7,623 nt of DNA from Planctomycetota bacterium (GTDB lineage Bacteria; Planctomycetota; Phycisphaerae; UBA1845). Positions 1-7,381 of this stretch are shown piece by piece. Location: positions 1-7,623 of the forward strand of contig JADFMZ010000144.1 of NCBI GenBank assembly GCA_022563615.1, read 5' to 3'. Each line of letters begins with the position of its first letter. The first letter of the stretch is position 1. The translations under genes were made by a program, and so were the position numbers. Under the pieces are notes generated by a model. It worked only from the letters and a program-made list of their open reading frames with translations, was not told the origin of the DNA and searched no databases.

Positions 1-1
1 C

Positions 2-880
2 ACCGATTTGTGCCGTCCCGGACATGTGAATCCGCTGATGGCCCGTGATGGCGGCGTGCTGGTGCGTGCGGGGCAGACGGAGGGATCGGTCGATCTCTGC
101 AAGTTGGCGAATCTGAGTCCGATGGCGGTAATCATCGAGATCATGCGGGACGACGGCAGCATGGCGCGAGTGCCGGATTTGCGCAAGTTCGCCGTGGAAC
201 ACGATATTCGCATGTACACGGTGGCGGATGTGATCGAGCACCGCATGCAGCGCGAGTCATTCGTCAAGCGCGGCGTGACGACCAAGTTGCCGACGGAGTT
301 CGGAGAGTTCACGCTTATAGAGTATGGCTCGCCGATTGATGTGGAGCCGCACTTGGCTCTTTGCTGCGGCGGCGTCGGCGTGCTCGATGCCCGGGGCAAC
401 CCCATCGTCCACGAGGAGCCGGTGCTGATACGTGTCGAATCGGAGTGCATGACGGGACACGTGTTTCATTCGATCCGTTGCGATTGCGGCGAGCAGTTGC
501 GATCGGCCATGTGCAGGATTCAAGCGGAGGGCAAGGGTGCTATCGTTTACCTGCGACAAGAAGGTCGCGGGATCGGGCTGCGCGACAAGTTGCGTGCCTA
601 TGAGTTGCAGGATCAGGGGCTGGATACGGTCGAGGCGAACGAAAAGCTGGGACTGCCTGCCGACCGGCGAGATTACGGCGTTGGGGCGCATATCATACGT
701 GATCTCGGTCTTCGCCAACTGCGCATCTTGACCAACAACCCCAAGAAGGTGAGCCGGCTCGAAGTCTACGGCATCAAAATCGCCGAGCAAATCCCGCTGG
801 AGTTCCCGCCCAACGAATTCAACACCGACTACCTGAGAACCAAGAAGCTCAAGATGGGGCACAAGCTGAAAGACGTGTGA
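2..880 (+). CDS. ribBA: RibBA bifunctional riboflavin enzyme (DHBP synthase / GTP cyclohydrolase II), 5'-truncated by window edge
   Basis: The N-terminal RibB half makes 3,4-dihydroxy-2-butanone 4-phosphate from ribulose 5-phosphate. The C-terminal RibA half opens GTP to the pyrimidine precursor. Both feed cytoplasmic riboflavin synthesis. The frame is open to the left edge (codons from base 2 read TDLCRPGHV), so about 110-130 N-terminal residues lie outside; the TTG at base 8 is not the true start. In fragment numbering, RibB shows RPGH (5-8), RAGQTEG (22-28) and Glu46 in IIEIMRDDG. RibA shows the zinc cysteines C149, C160 and C162 (SEC...RCDCG), RQEGRGIGL (185-193), Tyr200, Asp221/Arg223, YGVGAHIIRDLG and LTNNPKK, and ends in KMGHKL as expected for the family. 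Oddities: the metal-ligand His of the RibB GHTE motif is Gln25, and RibA carries about 10 extra residues (CCGGVGVLDARGN region) before its zinc site. No strong terminator follows. Confidence 0.95.
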   Translation, partial: TDLCRPGHVNPLMARDGGVLVRAGQTEGSVDLCKLANLSPMAVIIEIMRDDGSMARVPDLRKFAVEHDIRMYTVADVIEHRMQRESFVKRGVTTKLPTEFGEFTLIEYGSPIDVEPHLALCCGGVGVLDARGNPIVHEEPVLIRVESECMTGHVFHSIRCDCGEQLRSAMCRIQAEGKGAIVYLRQEGRGIGLRDKLRAYELQDQGLDTVEANEKLGLPADRRDYGVGAHIIRDLGLRQLRILTNNPKKVSRLEVYGIKIAEQIPLEFPPNEFNTDYLRTKKLKMGHKLKDV

Positions 881-1068
881 GGCAACTCGGCTCCTACTTG
901 GAGGGGTGGGCGAAGTGCATCGACACTAACGTAGCGTGCATTTCAATGCGCCGTTTTGCGCGATGGCACATCCGAAACGACGGGAAAGGTACATCAAGAG
1001 ACTTCGGCGCGGTTTACTCTAGCCGAGGCCGGACCGGTAACACAGGTCCTCGCGCGGAACGGACAACC

Positions 1069-1097
1069 TTGACAACGGGGCCTGTTCGTGCTACGAT
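1069..1097 (+). promoter_or_regulatory. Sigma70-type promoter for the FG-GAP protein gene
   Basis: TTGACA (1069-1074) matches the -35 consensus exactly. After a 17 bp spacer comes TACGAT (1092-1097), 4 of 6 to the -10 consensus. Transcription would begin near 1104, giving a leader of about 27 nt. GAGGG at 1116-1120 lies 10 nt before the ATG at 1131 and serves as ribosome binding site. The rest of the gap after ribBA (881-1068) holds only short weak inverted repeats (for example GCATT/AATGC at 938-949) and no gene I can support. Confidence 0.55.
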
Positions 1098-1130
1098 TAC
1101 GACCCTAATCCTGTCGAGGGAATCTGGGAG

Positions 1131-3728
1131 ATGAAGCTATGCCTTCTTTATCCGTGTGCTATCGTTGTCGCGCTGCTGGCCACACGCCCGTCACTGGGTA
1201 TCGACGTTGAGGTTGTCATCCGACGGGGACAGGTAACTGTTCAAGTCGGAGAGGGCGATCCAAAGGTCACGTCCCTTGTGTACAGCGGGGTTGAAGACCT
1301 GACGATCAGCAGCGCTGCGCCCGGGTTCAACGGCGGCTCCGCAACCGACCTCAGTTGGCGGGACGCGGGCGCCAGCGAACGCGAGTGGACCTTAATCAAG
1401 TTCAAGAACATTCTTGCGGAACTTCCGGACACGTCCCCAACAATCGACAGTTCCACCGTCACCGCCACCCTTGAGTTACGTATTTTCAACACGGGGGGGC
1501 CGGCCACCGTGCATTGGACGCTGACCGAATTTAACGAGCAAACCACGTACATTACGTTCGCTGAAAACGGTGGAGACCCGATCCCCGACGTGGATTACAT
1601 TCTGGACCAGGCGCTATTGGGCGGCAACTTGACCTTTGACGGTGGTTCCGCCGGAATCCAGACCGTAGACATTTCCACGATTGTAACGGCCCTCATCGAC
1701 GGGCAGTTGGCGTTCGACAACAATGAGTTGCATTTCATTATGGTGGCGGGTACGGCCGAGGCGGTCAATCGGACGTCGGTGCGCTCGAGTGAGTACAGCC
1801 AGATTCAGACCGACCGGCCGAAACTGCGCATTAGTTATACCCGTTTACGCTTCCAAGGGTCGTTCGGATGCTACCCGGACCCATTGGTCAACAACCGGAC
1901 CGACACCAACGCTCAGGACATCTTCGACATACAACTGACCGCTGCGGGGATGGCCGTCATTGTGAACAGCGAGAACCGCGACAGCGACCGGCCACCACTG
2001 GAGCCAAGAGGACCGCGCCTCGATACGACCTCCGTGGCCCTGGAGCTGGTGGGGCAAGAACCGTTCATTCTGGATGCCGACGGATTATCCTCCAACGACA
2101 CGGGGAGCATCTTCGTTCGGGCCGACGACGTGGCTGAGCTGGGGCGGATCGCCGGTGCGCGTTTCATGGCCGGCCCGTTCGATTTTGAGGATCATCTCCT
2201 GCTGAATCAGCCCCCGCGCGACGGGTTGTTCGGCCAGACGGTGTCTTCGATCGGGGATCTAAACAACGACGGGCTCGATGAGATTCTCATATCGGCGCCG
2301 AACAACGAACGGCACGTGCAGGATCTGTTTGACACGTTCGGGTTCCAGAGCACCCATTGGGCGTCCACGGTTTTTCGCGGCAGCATCATCGTGATTCCCG
2401 GGACGAACTACAACGCGCCGGAGTGGCGGGAGGAACAGGACGGAAGCTCGTCGATTCCATTCCTGGACCAGCAGATCCACGCCCCCTTCGGGCGATGCAC
2501 GAATCCTCCCCAATTCCGCCACCTCGATATCCCCGCCGATTCCTTCCAGGTCTTCGCGGAGACCATCGACGATCGGCTCGGAGGAGCGCGATCCGCCGGC
2601 GATTTCAACCAGGACGGCATTGACGACCTTTTGTGCGGGGCCTACCTGAACGACCGGCCCGGGGTGGTTGATTCCGGCGCGGCCTACATCCTGTATGGAA
2701 GGAATATTCTCGGCGACTTCCAGTTGAGACATGCCAACGACCCCGTCCTTCGGGCGCCGATGCTCCGGGTGCGCGGCGTGCGGCGCGGCGACCAGATCGG
2801 CTGGCGCCAGGCGACGGGACTGGACGTCAACGGCGATCGGAAGGCCGACGTGTTCATCTCCTCGCCGCGAACCGATTTCGGCGGGGTCACCCGCTCGACC
2901 TGCGCCGGAGACTTCAACCGCGACGGAACCCTCTCATCCAGCGACTTGGCGCTGTCCGCGTTCAACAGTTGTCGAACCGGCGCCGGTGACGATGTCTTTT
3001 CCGACGATGTCTGCAAGGTCTTTGATTACGACAACGACACGGATATCGACGACGATGATCGGTGTGTGTTCTGCTGTCTGTCCGACGAGTGCTCTCCTTC
3101 GGAAAACTGCGTGTTCGGAACGGGCGGCGATTGTTGCGCGAATCTGGTGGACAACGGTTTTGTCGGCATCATCTTCGGCGGCGTCTTTACCGACGGCGAT
3201 CGTGATATCTCGCAGATTGCAACCAGCGATCTTCCCGGAACAGTCTTCTTCGGCAGCGCCGCGGGGCATCGGGCCGGCGTCGACATCAGTTCCGCCGGCG
3301 ACTTCAATCAGGATGGATTCGGCGACCTGCTGATCGCCGTGCCGGGGGAGACGCGGCTGGACGACGCCGGACGAGAACGGCTCGGCGTCGTGTACCTCGT
3401 GTTCGGCGGGACGCACCTGATCAACACGGTCTGGAACCTGGCTTCGGTGGGTTCGGTGGAATTGCCCGGGATCGTGTTCCTGAGCCCCTTTGTCAAGGGT
3501 AGGCCGAACGAAGCAGCCCCGACGACGGTCGCTTTCATCGGGGATATCAATGCCGACGGTTTCGGTGACATCGCAATCGGCAATCCCCGGGCGGACTTCA
3601 TCGACCAGAGCTTTCCGCAGGGGCCCGACGCGCCCGGAACGGACGCCGAAGTGGGCCGGCGACGCAATGCCGGCGACGCCTACATCATTTATGGAAACAA
3701 TTTCGGGAGCAATCGCAGTCGGCGATAA
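1131..3728 (+). CDS. Secreted FG-GAP repeat protein with DNRLRE-like N-terminal domain and internal dockerin-like insert
   Basis: Probable exported structural or adhesive protein of 865 residues; the substrate or partner is unknown. A signal peptide spans residues 1-23 (MKLCLLYPC, hydrophobic core, SLG before the likely cut). Residues about 25-235 look like a DNRLRE/CBM-like beta domain (LIKFKNILAELP, TATLELRIF). Residues 236-355 are unrecognised. Five integrin-alpha-like FG-GAP Ca-binding loops follow, starting at D376 (DLNNDGLDE), D491 (DFNQDGIDD), D565 (DVNGDRKAD), D724 (DFNQDGFGD) and D805 (DINADGFGD), consistent with a beta-propeller. Between the third and fourth lies a dockerin-like pair of 12-residue loops, D594-D605 (DFNRDGTLSSSD) and D632-D643 (DYDNDTDIDDDD), flanked by ten cysteines (591-669). 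There is no PEP-CTERM or other C-terminal sorting signal, so it may be released or held by another system. The ATG is supported by GAGGG 10 nt upstream and the promoter before it. Naming of the N-terminal domain is by resemblance only. Confidence 0.9.
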   Translation: MKLCLLYPCAIVVALLATRPSLGIDVEVVIRRGQVTVQVGEGDPKVTSLVYSGVEDLTISSAAPGFNGGSATDLSWRDAGASEREWTLIKFKNILAELPDTSPTIDSSTVTATLELRIFNTGGPATVHWTLTEFNEQTTYITFAENGGDPIPDVDYILDQALLGGNLTFDGGSAGIQTVDISTIVTALIDGQLAFDNNELHFIMVAGTAEAVNRTSVRSSEYSQIQTDRPKLRISYTRLRFQGSFGCYPDPLVNNRTDTNAQDIFDIQLTAAGMAVIVNSENRDSDRPPLEPRGPRLDTTSVALELVGQEPFILDADGLSSNDTGSIFVRADDVAELGRIAGARFMAGPFDFEDHLLLNQPPRDGLFGQTVSSIGDLNNDGLDEILISAPNNERHVQDLFDTFGFQSTHWASTVFRGSIIVIPGTNYNAPEWREEQDGSSSIPFLDQQIHAPFGRCTNPPQFRHLDIPADSFQVFAETIDDRLGGARSAGDFNQDGIDDLLCGAYLNDRPGVVDSGAAYILYGRNILGDFQLRHANDPVLRAPMLRVRGVRRGDQIGWRQATGLDVNGDRKADVFISSPRTDFGGVTRSTCAGDFNRDGTLSSSDLALSAFNSCRTGAGDDVFSDDVCKVFDYDNDTDIDDDDRCVFCCLSDECSPSENCVFGTGGDCCANLVDNGFVGIIFGGVFTDGDRDISQIATSDLPGTVFFGSAAGHRAGVDISSAGDFNQDGFGDLLIAVPGETRLDDAGRERLGVVYLVFGGTHLINTVWNLASVGSVELPGIVFLSPFVKGRPNEAAPTTVAFIGDINADGFGDIAIGNPRADFIDQSFPQGPDAPGTDAEVGRRRNAGDAYIIYGNNFGSNRSRR

Positions 3729-3834
3729 CCTCGGCCGCGAGGAAATCACGATTTGTCCGGTCCCTGCCGGTCGATGGTCGGCGCGGAACGGCCGGGCTCC
3801 TGATGAACCGCCCGACGTGCCGAAACGTAGTATC

Positions 3835-3879
3835 CCGGACCGGCCGCACGTTGCCGTCCGGAGATTCGTTGTGTTTTTT
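3835..3879 (+). terminator. Possible intrinsic terminator after the FG-GAP gene
   Basis: CCGGAC (3835-3840) pairs with GTCCGG (3856-3861), extended by GGC/GCC across a one-base bulge. A T-rich stretch ending in six T (3874-3879) follows. The T run sits about 12 nt beyond the stem, so this is a weak candidate. It lies about 105 bp past the stop of the secreted protein and before the ATPase gene, where a terminator would make sense. The remainder of the 265 bp gap shows no clear promoter or metal-regulator operator; a 7 bp inverted repeat ACCCCTC/GAGGGGT (3883-3889, 3966-3972) is probably chance. Confidence 0.3.
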
Positions 3880-3993
3880 GAGACCCCTCGGCGAAGCCCC
3901 CGGCGTTCCCGAGCCTCGCGAACGGCAAGCGAAGGTTTCCAGGCCGTCGCGTCCGGCTTCCAGCGGAGGGGTGGCATCTAGGAACGAAACTGC

Positions 3994-6003
3994 ATGGCGC
4001 ATGCCCATCTGAAGAAAATCGAGGCGGAAACACTCAAGGCTAGCGGACTGCTGATCGGCACCCTGGTGGGCGGCATGCTCGTGGTCGGTTCGTTTGTGGT
4101 TGAGCTGCCGGTCGTGGCTGGGGCCTTGTTTCAGTCCGGCGACGGCATTATCGGGGCCGACGGCACGTTCCGGATTCCCTATTCCCAAATCATCGCCTTG
4201 ATCGGGGCGAGTCTGCTCGGTGCTCCGCTGGTCTGGCACGCGATCAAGTGCCTGGTCCAAGGCCACGCACACATGGAGGAACTGGTGGCGCTGGCGGTCG
4301 TCGCCGCGATGGCGGTGGGTGAGTATCAAGAGGCCGGCATTATCGCCTTTTTCATGGTGGTCTCCAACCTGATCGAGACACGAACAGCCTTGGGGGCGCG
4401 GGCCTCGATCGAATCGTTGCTGCGTTTGACGCCGTCCAAGGCGCAGCGCCTCCTTCCCGACGGGTCCGAGGAAACCATCGAGGCGAAGGATCTGAAACCG
4501 GGTGAGACCATTCGCGTAAGGCCCGGTGACAACATTCCGGCCGACGGGCGGGTCGTGGGCGGTCAGTCCACCGTCAACCAGGCGACCATCACGGGTGAGT
4601 CGCTTCCGGTCGACAAAGGTGTGGGGGATGACGTCTTCAGCGGCACGAACAACCTGATTGGCGCGTTGGATATTCGCGTGACCAAAGCGGGCAAGGATAC
4701 GACCCTGGGCCGCGTGCAGGAACTGATCCTCGGCGCCGAAAAGACGCGCATCCCCGTCATGCGTCTGATTGACCGCTACGCGGGCTGGTATACGCCGACG
4801 GTGGTCATGCTTGCGGCCGTCGTGTGGTTTTTTGCCGAGGACAAGGAAGAGGGTGTCCACAAGGCCATTACGATGCTCATCATTGCGTGTCCATGCGCGC
4901 TGGTCTTGGCGACTCCCACGGCCATGGTGGCGGCCCTGAGCTGCGCTGCACGCTTGGGCATCCTGATTAAGAACGTGGTGCACCTGGAATATGCCCGTTC
5001 CTTAACGGCGGTGATCTTCGACAAAACCGGAACCCTGACGACCGGGGAGTTATCGGTCACGCAAATCAAACCGGCTCCGGCGGTTGATGGCGCCGATTTG
5101 CTGTACGTTGCGGCGTCCGCCGGGAAGCTCAGCAAACATCCCTCCGCCCTGGCCCTGCAGGAAGTCGCCCGCAAGGCGAAGATCGATCCGACCCATCCCG
5201 AGGAGTTCAAGGAAATTGTCGGCCGTGGCGTGTCGGCCCGGATCGGTCAGGACCGCGTCATGGTTGGGCGAAGCACATGGCTGGCCGATCAGGGCGTCGA
5301 TATGGCGATCCTCAGCGATCCCGCGTTTGCCGAGCCCGAGGGCGTCAGTCTGCTCTACGTGGCTCGCAACGAGAAATGTCTCGGCTGGGTGGGGCTGGAA
5401 GATCGCACCAGGCCCGAGGCGCGAGCCGCGATTGACGAACTTCGGAAATTGAACATTCACAACGTGACCATGGTGACCGGCGACAAATGGTCGGTCGCCC
5501 GTCGCGTCGGGAGTGAAATGGGCTGCACGGAAGTTCAGGCTGAAGTCCTACCCGAACAGAAGCTGGAAATGGTGGCTGACCTGCAGCGGCGCGGGCACCG
5601 CGTAGCCGTCGTGGGAGACGGCGTCAACGACGCGCCGATGCTCGCCGCCAGCGACCTGGGTATCGCCATGGGCGCTGCCGGCAGTGACGTAGCCATCAAT
5701 TCCGCATCGATTGCATTGATGAACAACGATTTGAGTCGGTTGCCCTTCCTGATTCGCCTTTCGCGCGCCACCACGCGCGTGGTATGGCAAAACATTTTGT
5801 TCGGCGTGATCTTTATCGTGGCTACGATGACTCTGGCGATTTGGGGCCCCTTGAAGCCCGTCACCGCCGCGATGGCACACACCGTAGCTACGGCGGTTGT
5901 GCTGTTCAACAGCGCCCGACTCTTTCGCTTTGGTGAACAAAAAACTACCGACGCCGAAGGCTACTTCCCAATTCTTGCACCTGATCCTGTGGCTACGCAG
6001 TAG
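3994..6003 (+). CDS. P1B-type heavy-metal-translocating ATPase, no N-terminal HMA domain
   Basis: Inner-membrane pump of 669 residues that would use ATP to export a transition-metal ion. Predicted helices lie near 18-36, 65-84, 96-109, 114-130, 262-278, 290-311, 598-617 and 622-642. Catalytic signatures are complete: TGES actuator loop (200-203), CPC metal site in M6 (299-301), phosphorylated Asp343 in DKTGTLTTG, P1B-specific SKHPS with H382-P383, GRGV (410-413), TGDK (495-498, usually TGDN or TGDR) and GDGVNDAP (541-548). There is no GMxCxxC domain; the only N-terminal metal-prone residues are His in MAHAH and GHAHMEE (90-96). M8 reads AHTVATAVVLFN, unlike the Zn/Cd type (ADTGAT) or the SPC/HEG Co-type, so the ion is uncertain. 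I infer that Cu is unlikely because the Cu-type YN and MxxSS signatures are not seen. The start is ATG 3994 with AGGA 10 nt upstream. No regulator gene lies beside it. Confidence 0.96.
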   Translation: MAHAHLKKIEAETLKASGLLIGTLVGGMLVVGSFVVELPVVAGALFQSGDGIIGADGTFRIPYSQIIALIGASLLGAPLVWHAIKCLVQGHAHMEELVALAVVAAMAVGEYQEAGIIAFFMVVSNLIETRTALGARASIESLLRLTPSKAQRLLPDGSEETIEAKDLKPGETIRVRPGDNIPADGRVVGGQSTVNQATITGESLPVDKGVGDDVFSGTNNLIGALDIRVTKAGKDTTLGRVQELILGAEKTRIPVMRLIDRYAGWYTPTVVMLAAVVWFFAEDKEEGVHKAITMLIIACPCALVLATPTAMVAALSCAARLGILIKNVVHLEYARSLTAVIFDKTGTLTTGELSVTQIKPAPAVDGADLLYVAASAGKLSKHPSALALQEVARKAKIDPTHPEEFKEIVGRGVSARIGQDRVMVGRSTWLADQGVDMAILSDPAFAEPEGVSLLYVARNEKCLGWVGLEDRTRPEARAAIDELRKLNIHNVTMVTGDKWSVARRVGSEMGCTEVQAEVLPEQKLEMVADLQRRGHRVAVVGDGVNDAPMLAASDLGIAMGAAGSDVAINSASIALMNNDLSRLPFLIRLSRATTRVVWQNILFGVIFIVATMTLAIWGPLKPVTAAMAHTVATAVVLFNSARLFRFGEQKTTDAEGYFPILAPDPVATQ

Positions 6004-6094
6004 GCGCAGGGCAGCAGCCGCGAGTACATTTCGAGACGTGGTTTGGACCGTTTGACAATGAGTGTTTCGGAGCGCCCACGACCCTCCGCGTTCG

Positions 6095-6120
6095 CGCAGG
6101 CTTTTTCTAAAATGCCTGCG
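6095..6120. terminator. Hairpin between convergent genes, possible bidirectional terminator
   Basis: CGCAGGC (6095-6101) and GCCTGCG (6114-6120) form a 7 bp GC-rich stem. TTTT/AAAA can extend it across one bulged base, leaving a tiny TCT loop. It lies 92 bp past the ATPase stop and 47 bp past the stop of the oppositely oriented PilZ gene, the place expected for a shared terminator. Neither strand has a real T tract after the stem, so function is inferred from position and symmetry only. Nothing else is recognisable in 6004-6166. Confidence 0.35.
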
Positions 6121-6166
6121 GCTCGGTCTTGTTAGAAGCTCTTAGATTATCGCGACGGTTTGGGCG

Positions 6167-6541
6167 CTATTCGTCTTCGTAGAGAAACTGCATTCCGACC
6201 ATGAACGCCCCGCCTTCCATTTCGGTGCAATGGCGGACGACGGCGCGGCCGTGGAAGCTCATCTCCGGCTCGTGAATGGCGATTTCCAATTCCTCATCCG
6301 GCTCGAGCGGTTCGTCACAATGCAGACCGATGCCCGAGGTGCTGAGATTGATTGACGTTGCCAGGGCATACCATTCGCGGCCGGTGTTCTCGGGCGCCCA
6401 TAGCTCGACGGTGCCGGGAAAGGGCCAGCGGGCGGTGAGTCGCTTCCCGTCGGCGTGGCTGTGCGGTTCGGCAGCCGCTCGATCAGCGAGCATCTTAGCC
6501 AGCACGTCGCGATTCAGTCTGCAGATATCGGTCGTTTCCAT
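6167..6541 (-). CDS. PilZ-domain protein, probable c-di-GMP receptor
   Basis: Small cytoplasmic protein of 124 residues made almost entirely of one PilZ domain, which binds the second messenger c-di-GMP and typically alters motility, adhesion or exopolysaccharide output. The two ligand-binding motifs are present: RxxxR as R34-L-T-A-R38, and [D/N]xSxxG as N65-L-S-T-S-G70, followed by the expected beta strands (IGLHCDEPL, ELEIAIHEP, HGRAVVRHC, FMVGMQFLYEDE). A short N-terminal helix (residues 1-30) precedes the domain. No enzymatic or DNA-binding domain is fused, so it probably acts by binding a partner, which cannot be named here. The ATG at 6541 is supported by AGGAG (plus-strand CTCCT 6550-6554) 8 nt upstream. 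It is convergent with the ATPase and probably transcribed alone, since the next gene on this strand is 182 bp upstream and ends in a hairpin. Confidence 0.9.
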   Translation of the reverse strand: METTDICRLNRDVLAKMLADRAAAEPHSHADGKRLTARWPFPGTVELWAPENTGREWYALATSINLSTSGIGLHCDEPLEPDEELEIAIHEPEMSFHGRAVVRHCTEMEGGAFMVGMQFLYEDE

Positions 6542-6685
6542 AGACAGGGCTCCTATAGGCCTAATTTACGATATCCCGAATCAGGAGGGGTAAGCATCGC
6601 GCCATCGAGGAATATCGACAACACGGAGGGGCACCGGCCACACGATGACGATGCGAGGATGACGTAATACCGGACGCGGTGGCCT

Positions 6686-6720
6686 ATTCGGTAGAGCGGG
6701 GTTCATCCGCCAAACCGAAT
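6686..6720 (-). terminator. Hairpin directly after the PEP-CTERM gene, candidate terminator
   Basis: ATTCGGT (6686-6692) pairs with ACCGAAT (6714-6720). Inside a 3x3 internal loop, GCGG pairs with CCGC around a 7-base loop. The stem begins 3 bp beyond the stop codon of the PEP-CTERM gene. No T tract follows on the minus strand, so it may stabilise the mRNA 3' end or work with Rho rather than act as a classical terminator. The remaining stretch to the PilZ start (6555-6685) shows nothing I can name. Confidence 0.35.
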
Positions 6721-6723
6721 GAT

Positions 6724-7353
6724 TTACGCTCGACGCCTCAGAAGGGCAACCGACCCGAGCGCAAGAAGCAAGAGCGTAGCGGGTTCGGGGATGGGGCTCC
6801 CCCAGAATTCATAAACGCCGTCGACATGAAAGTCCGTCCAAACCCCGTTGTCATTGAAGTCTCGTCCGGGAGATTCGAGGTTCACTGTCAGGTTCTGCAC
6901 AATATAGTCTATTTCGTATCCTATCAGGTCCGGACCAAACAACGGAACACGGGCGTCAAGAATAAGAGGCTCAGGCCCGCCGCTTCCTCCAGCAAAGCCC
7001 CACCGATTATTCGCGGTCCATGCGCCCGTCCACATCAGCTGGCTGATGCCGTCAGTCAAGAAGTCAGCGAACCGGTCGAAGTCGGGGTCGTTGACCGAAG
7101 ATACGGTGTTGTGGATCGTGACCGGATAATCGCCTTCTAGTACAAAATCCTCGAAGATAATGGTGCGATCTAAGAAATCGGTATCATCACGGTAGTACAA
7201 GACCGGCCATTGTGGTGTATCAATGATTTGACTGGCGCCGCTCGTTCCTCGTACCGCTCTCGTGGCGAGCAAGACTTGGTCAGCACGGCCCACAAGACCA
7301 TCGGAGGTCAGAGTCACAAGGACAACGACCGCCATTATGCTGTTCCGCTTCAC
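6724..7353 (-). CDS. PEP-CTERM sorting-domain protein of unknown function
   Basis: Exported protein of 209 residues with a signal peptide at residues 1-24 (MKRNSIMAVVVLV..., cut after GRA) and a C-terminal PEP-CTERM tripartite signal: P189-E190-P191, a hydrophobic helix (ATLLLLALGSVALL) and a final RRRA. Such proteins are processed by an exosortase (EpsH/XrtA family) at the inner membrane and delivered to the envelope or matrix, often in exopolysaccharide producers. No exosortase gene is in this window. The body (about 25-185) is acidic and aromatic with no domain I recognise; DFNDNGVWTDFH (165-176) resembles a Ca-binding loop but is not canonical. I chose GTG 7353 because GGAGG sits 8 nt before it and it gives a normal MKRN n-region. 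The in-frame ATG at 7368 (214 residues, MEVSS) has no good ribosome binding site. A hairpin follows the stop at once. Confidence 0.88.
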   Translation of the reverse strand: MKRNSIMAVVVLVTLTSDGLVGRADQVLLATRAVRGTSGASQIIDTPQWPVLYYRDDTDFLDRTIIFEDFVLEGDYPVTIHNTVSSVNDPDFDRFADFLTDGISQLMWTGAWTANNRWGFAGGSGGPEPLILDARVPLFGPDLIGYEIDYIVQNLTVNLESPGRDFNDNGVWTDFHVDGVYEFWGSPIPEPATLLLLALGSVALLRRRA

Positions 7354-7361
7354 GGAAGAAA

Positions 7362-7366
7362 CCTCC
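7362..7366 (-). promoter_or_regulatory. Ribosome binding site deciding the PEP-CTERM start
   Basis: Plus-strand CCTCC reads GGAGG on the minus strand, 8 nt before GTG 7353. It overlaps codons 1-3 of the alternative ATG at 7368, so that ATG would have to be inside the Shine-Dalgarno region. This favours the GTG start. Confidence 0.6.
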
Positions 7367-7381
7367 ATGTTTCAGCAACGC

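Noticed and set aside
877..1134. 85-codon + strand frame, GTG overlapping the ribBA stop and its TGA overlapping the next ATG (coupling-like arrangement)
   Set aside because: It has no Shine-Dalgarno, its composition looks random and rich in AGA/AGG/CGA, there is no recognisable domain, and it contains the -35/-10 promoter of the next gene.
2934..3977. 347-codon minus-strand frame
   Set aside because: It is antisense to the FG-GAP/dockerin-like gene, with no domain and no ribosome binding site that I could see.
3685..4983. 432-codon minus-strand frame
   Set aside because: It lies opposite the start of the ATPase, whose motifs are complete. Its product is low-complexity (His/Arg/Asp/Gln rich) with no domain: a GC-rich antisense shadow.
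6052..6057. Perfect TTGACA after the ATPase gene
   Set aside because: There is no -10 element at 16-18 bp, and no + strand gene follows.
6276..6593. 105-codon + strand frame
   Set aside because: It is antisense to the PilZ gene, which has both diagnostic motifs and a good ribosome binding site.
6680..6715. tRNA-like string (GGTAGAGC resembling a D-arm, GGTTCAT resembling a T-loop)
   Set aside because: There is no acceptor stem, the D-stem does not pair, and spacing to any anticodon arm is wrong. It is explained better by the local hairpin.
6679..7140. 153-codon + strand frame
   Set aside because: It is antisense to the PEP-CTERM gene, whose signal peptide and sorting signal fix the coding strand.
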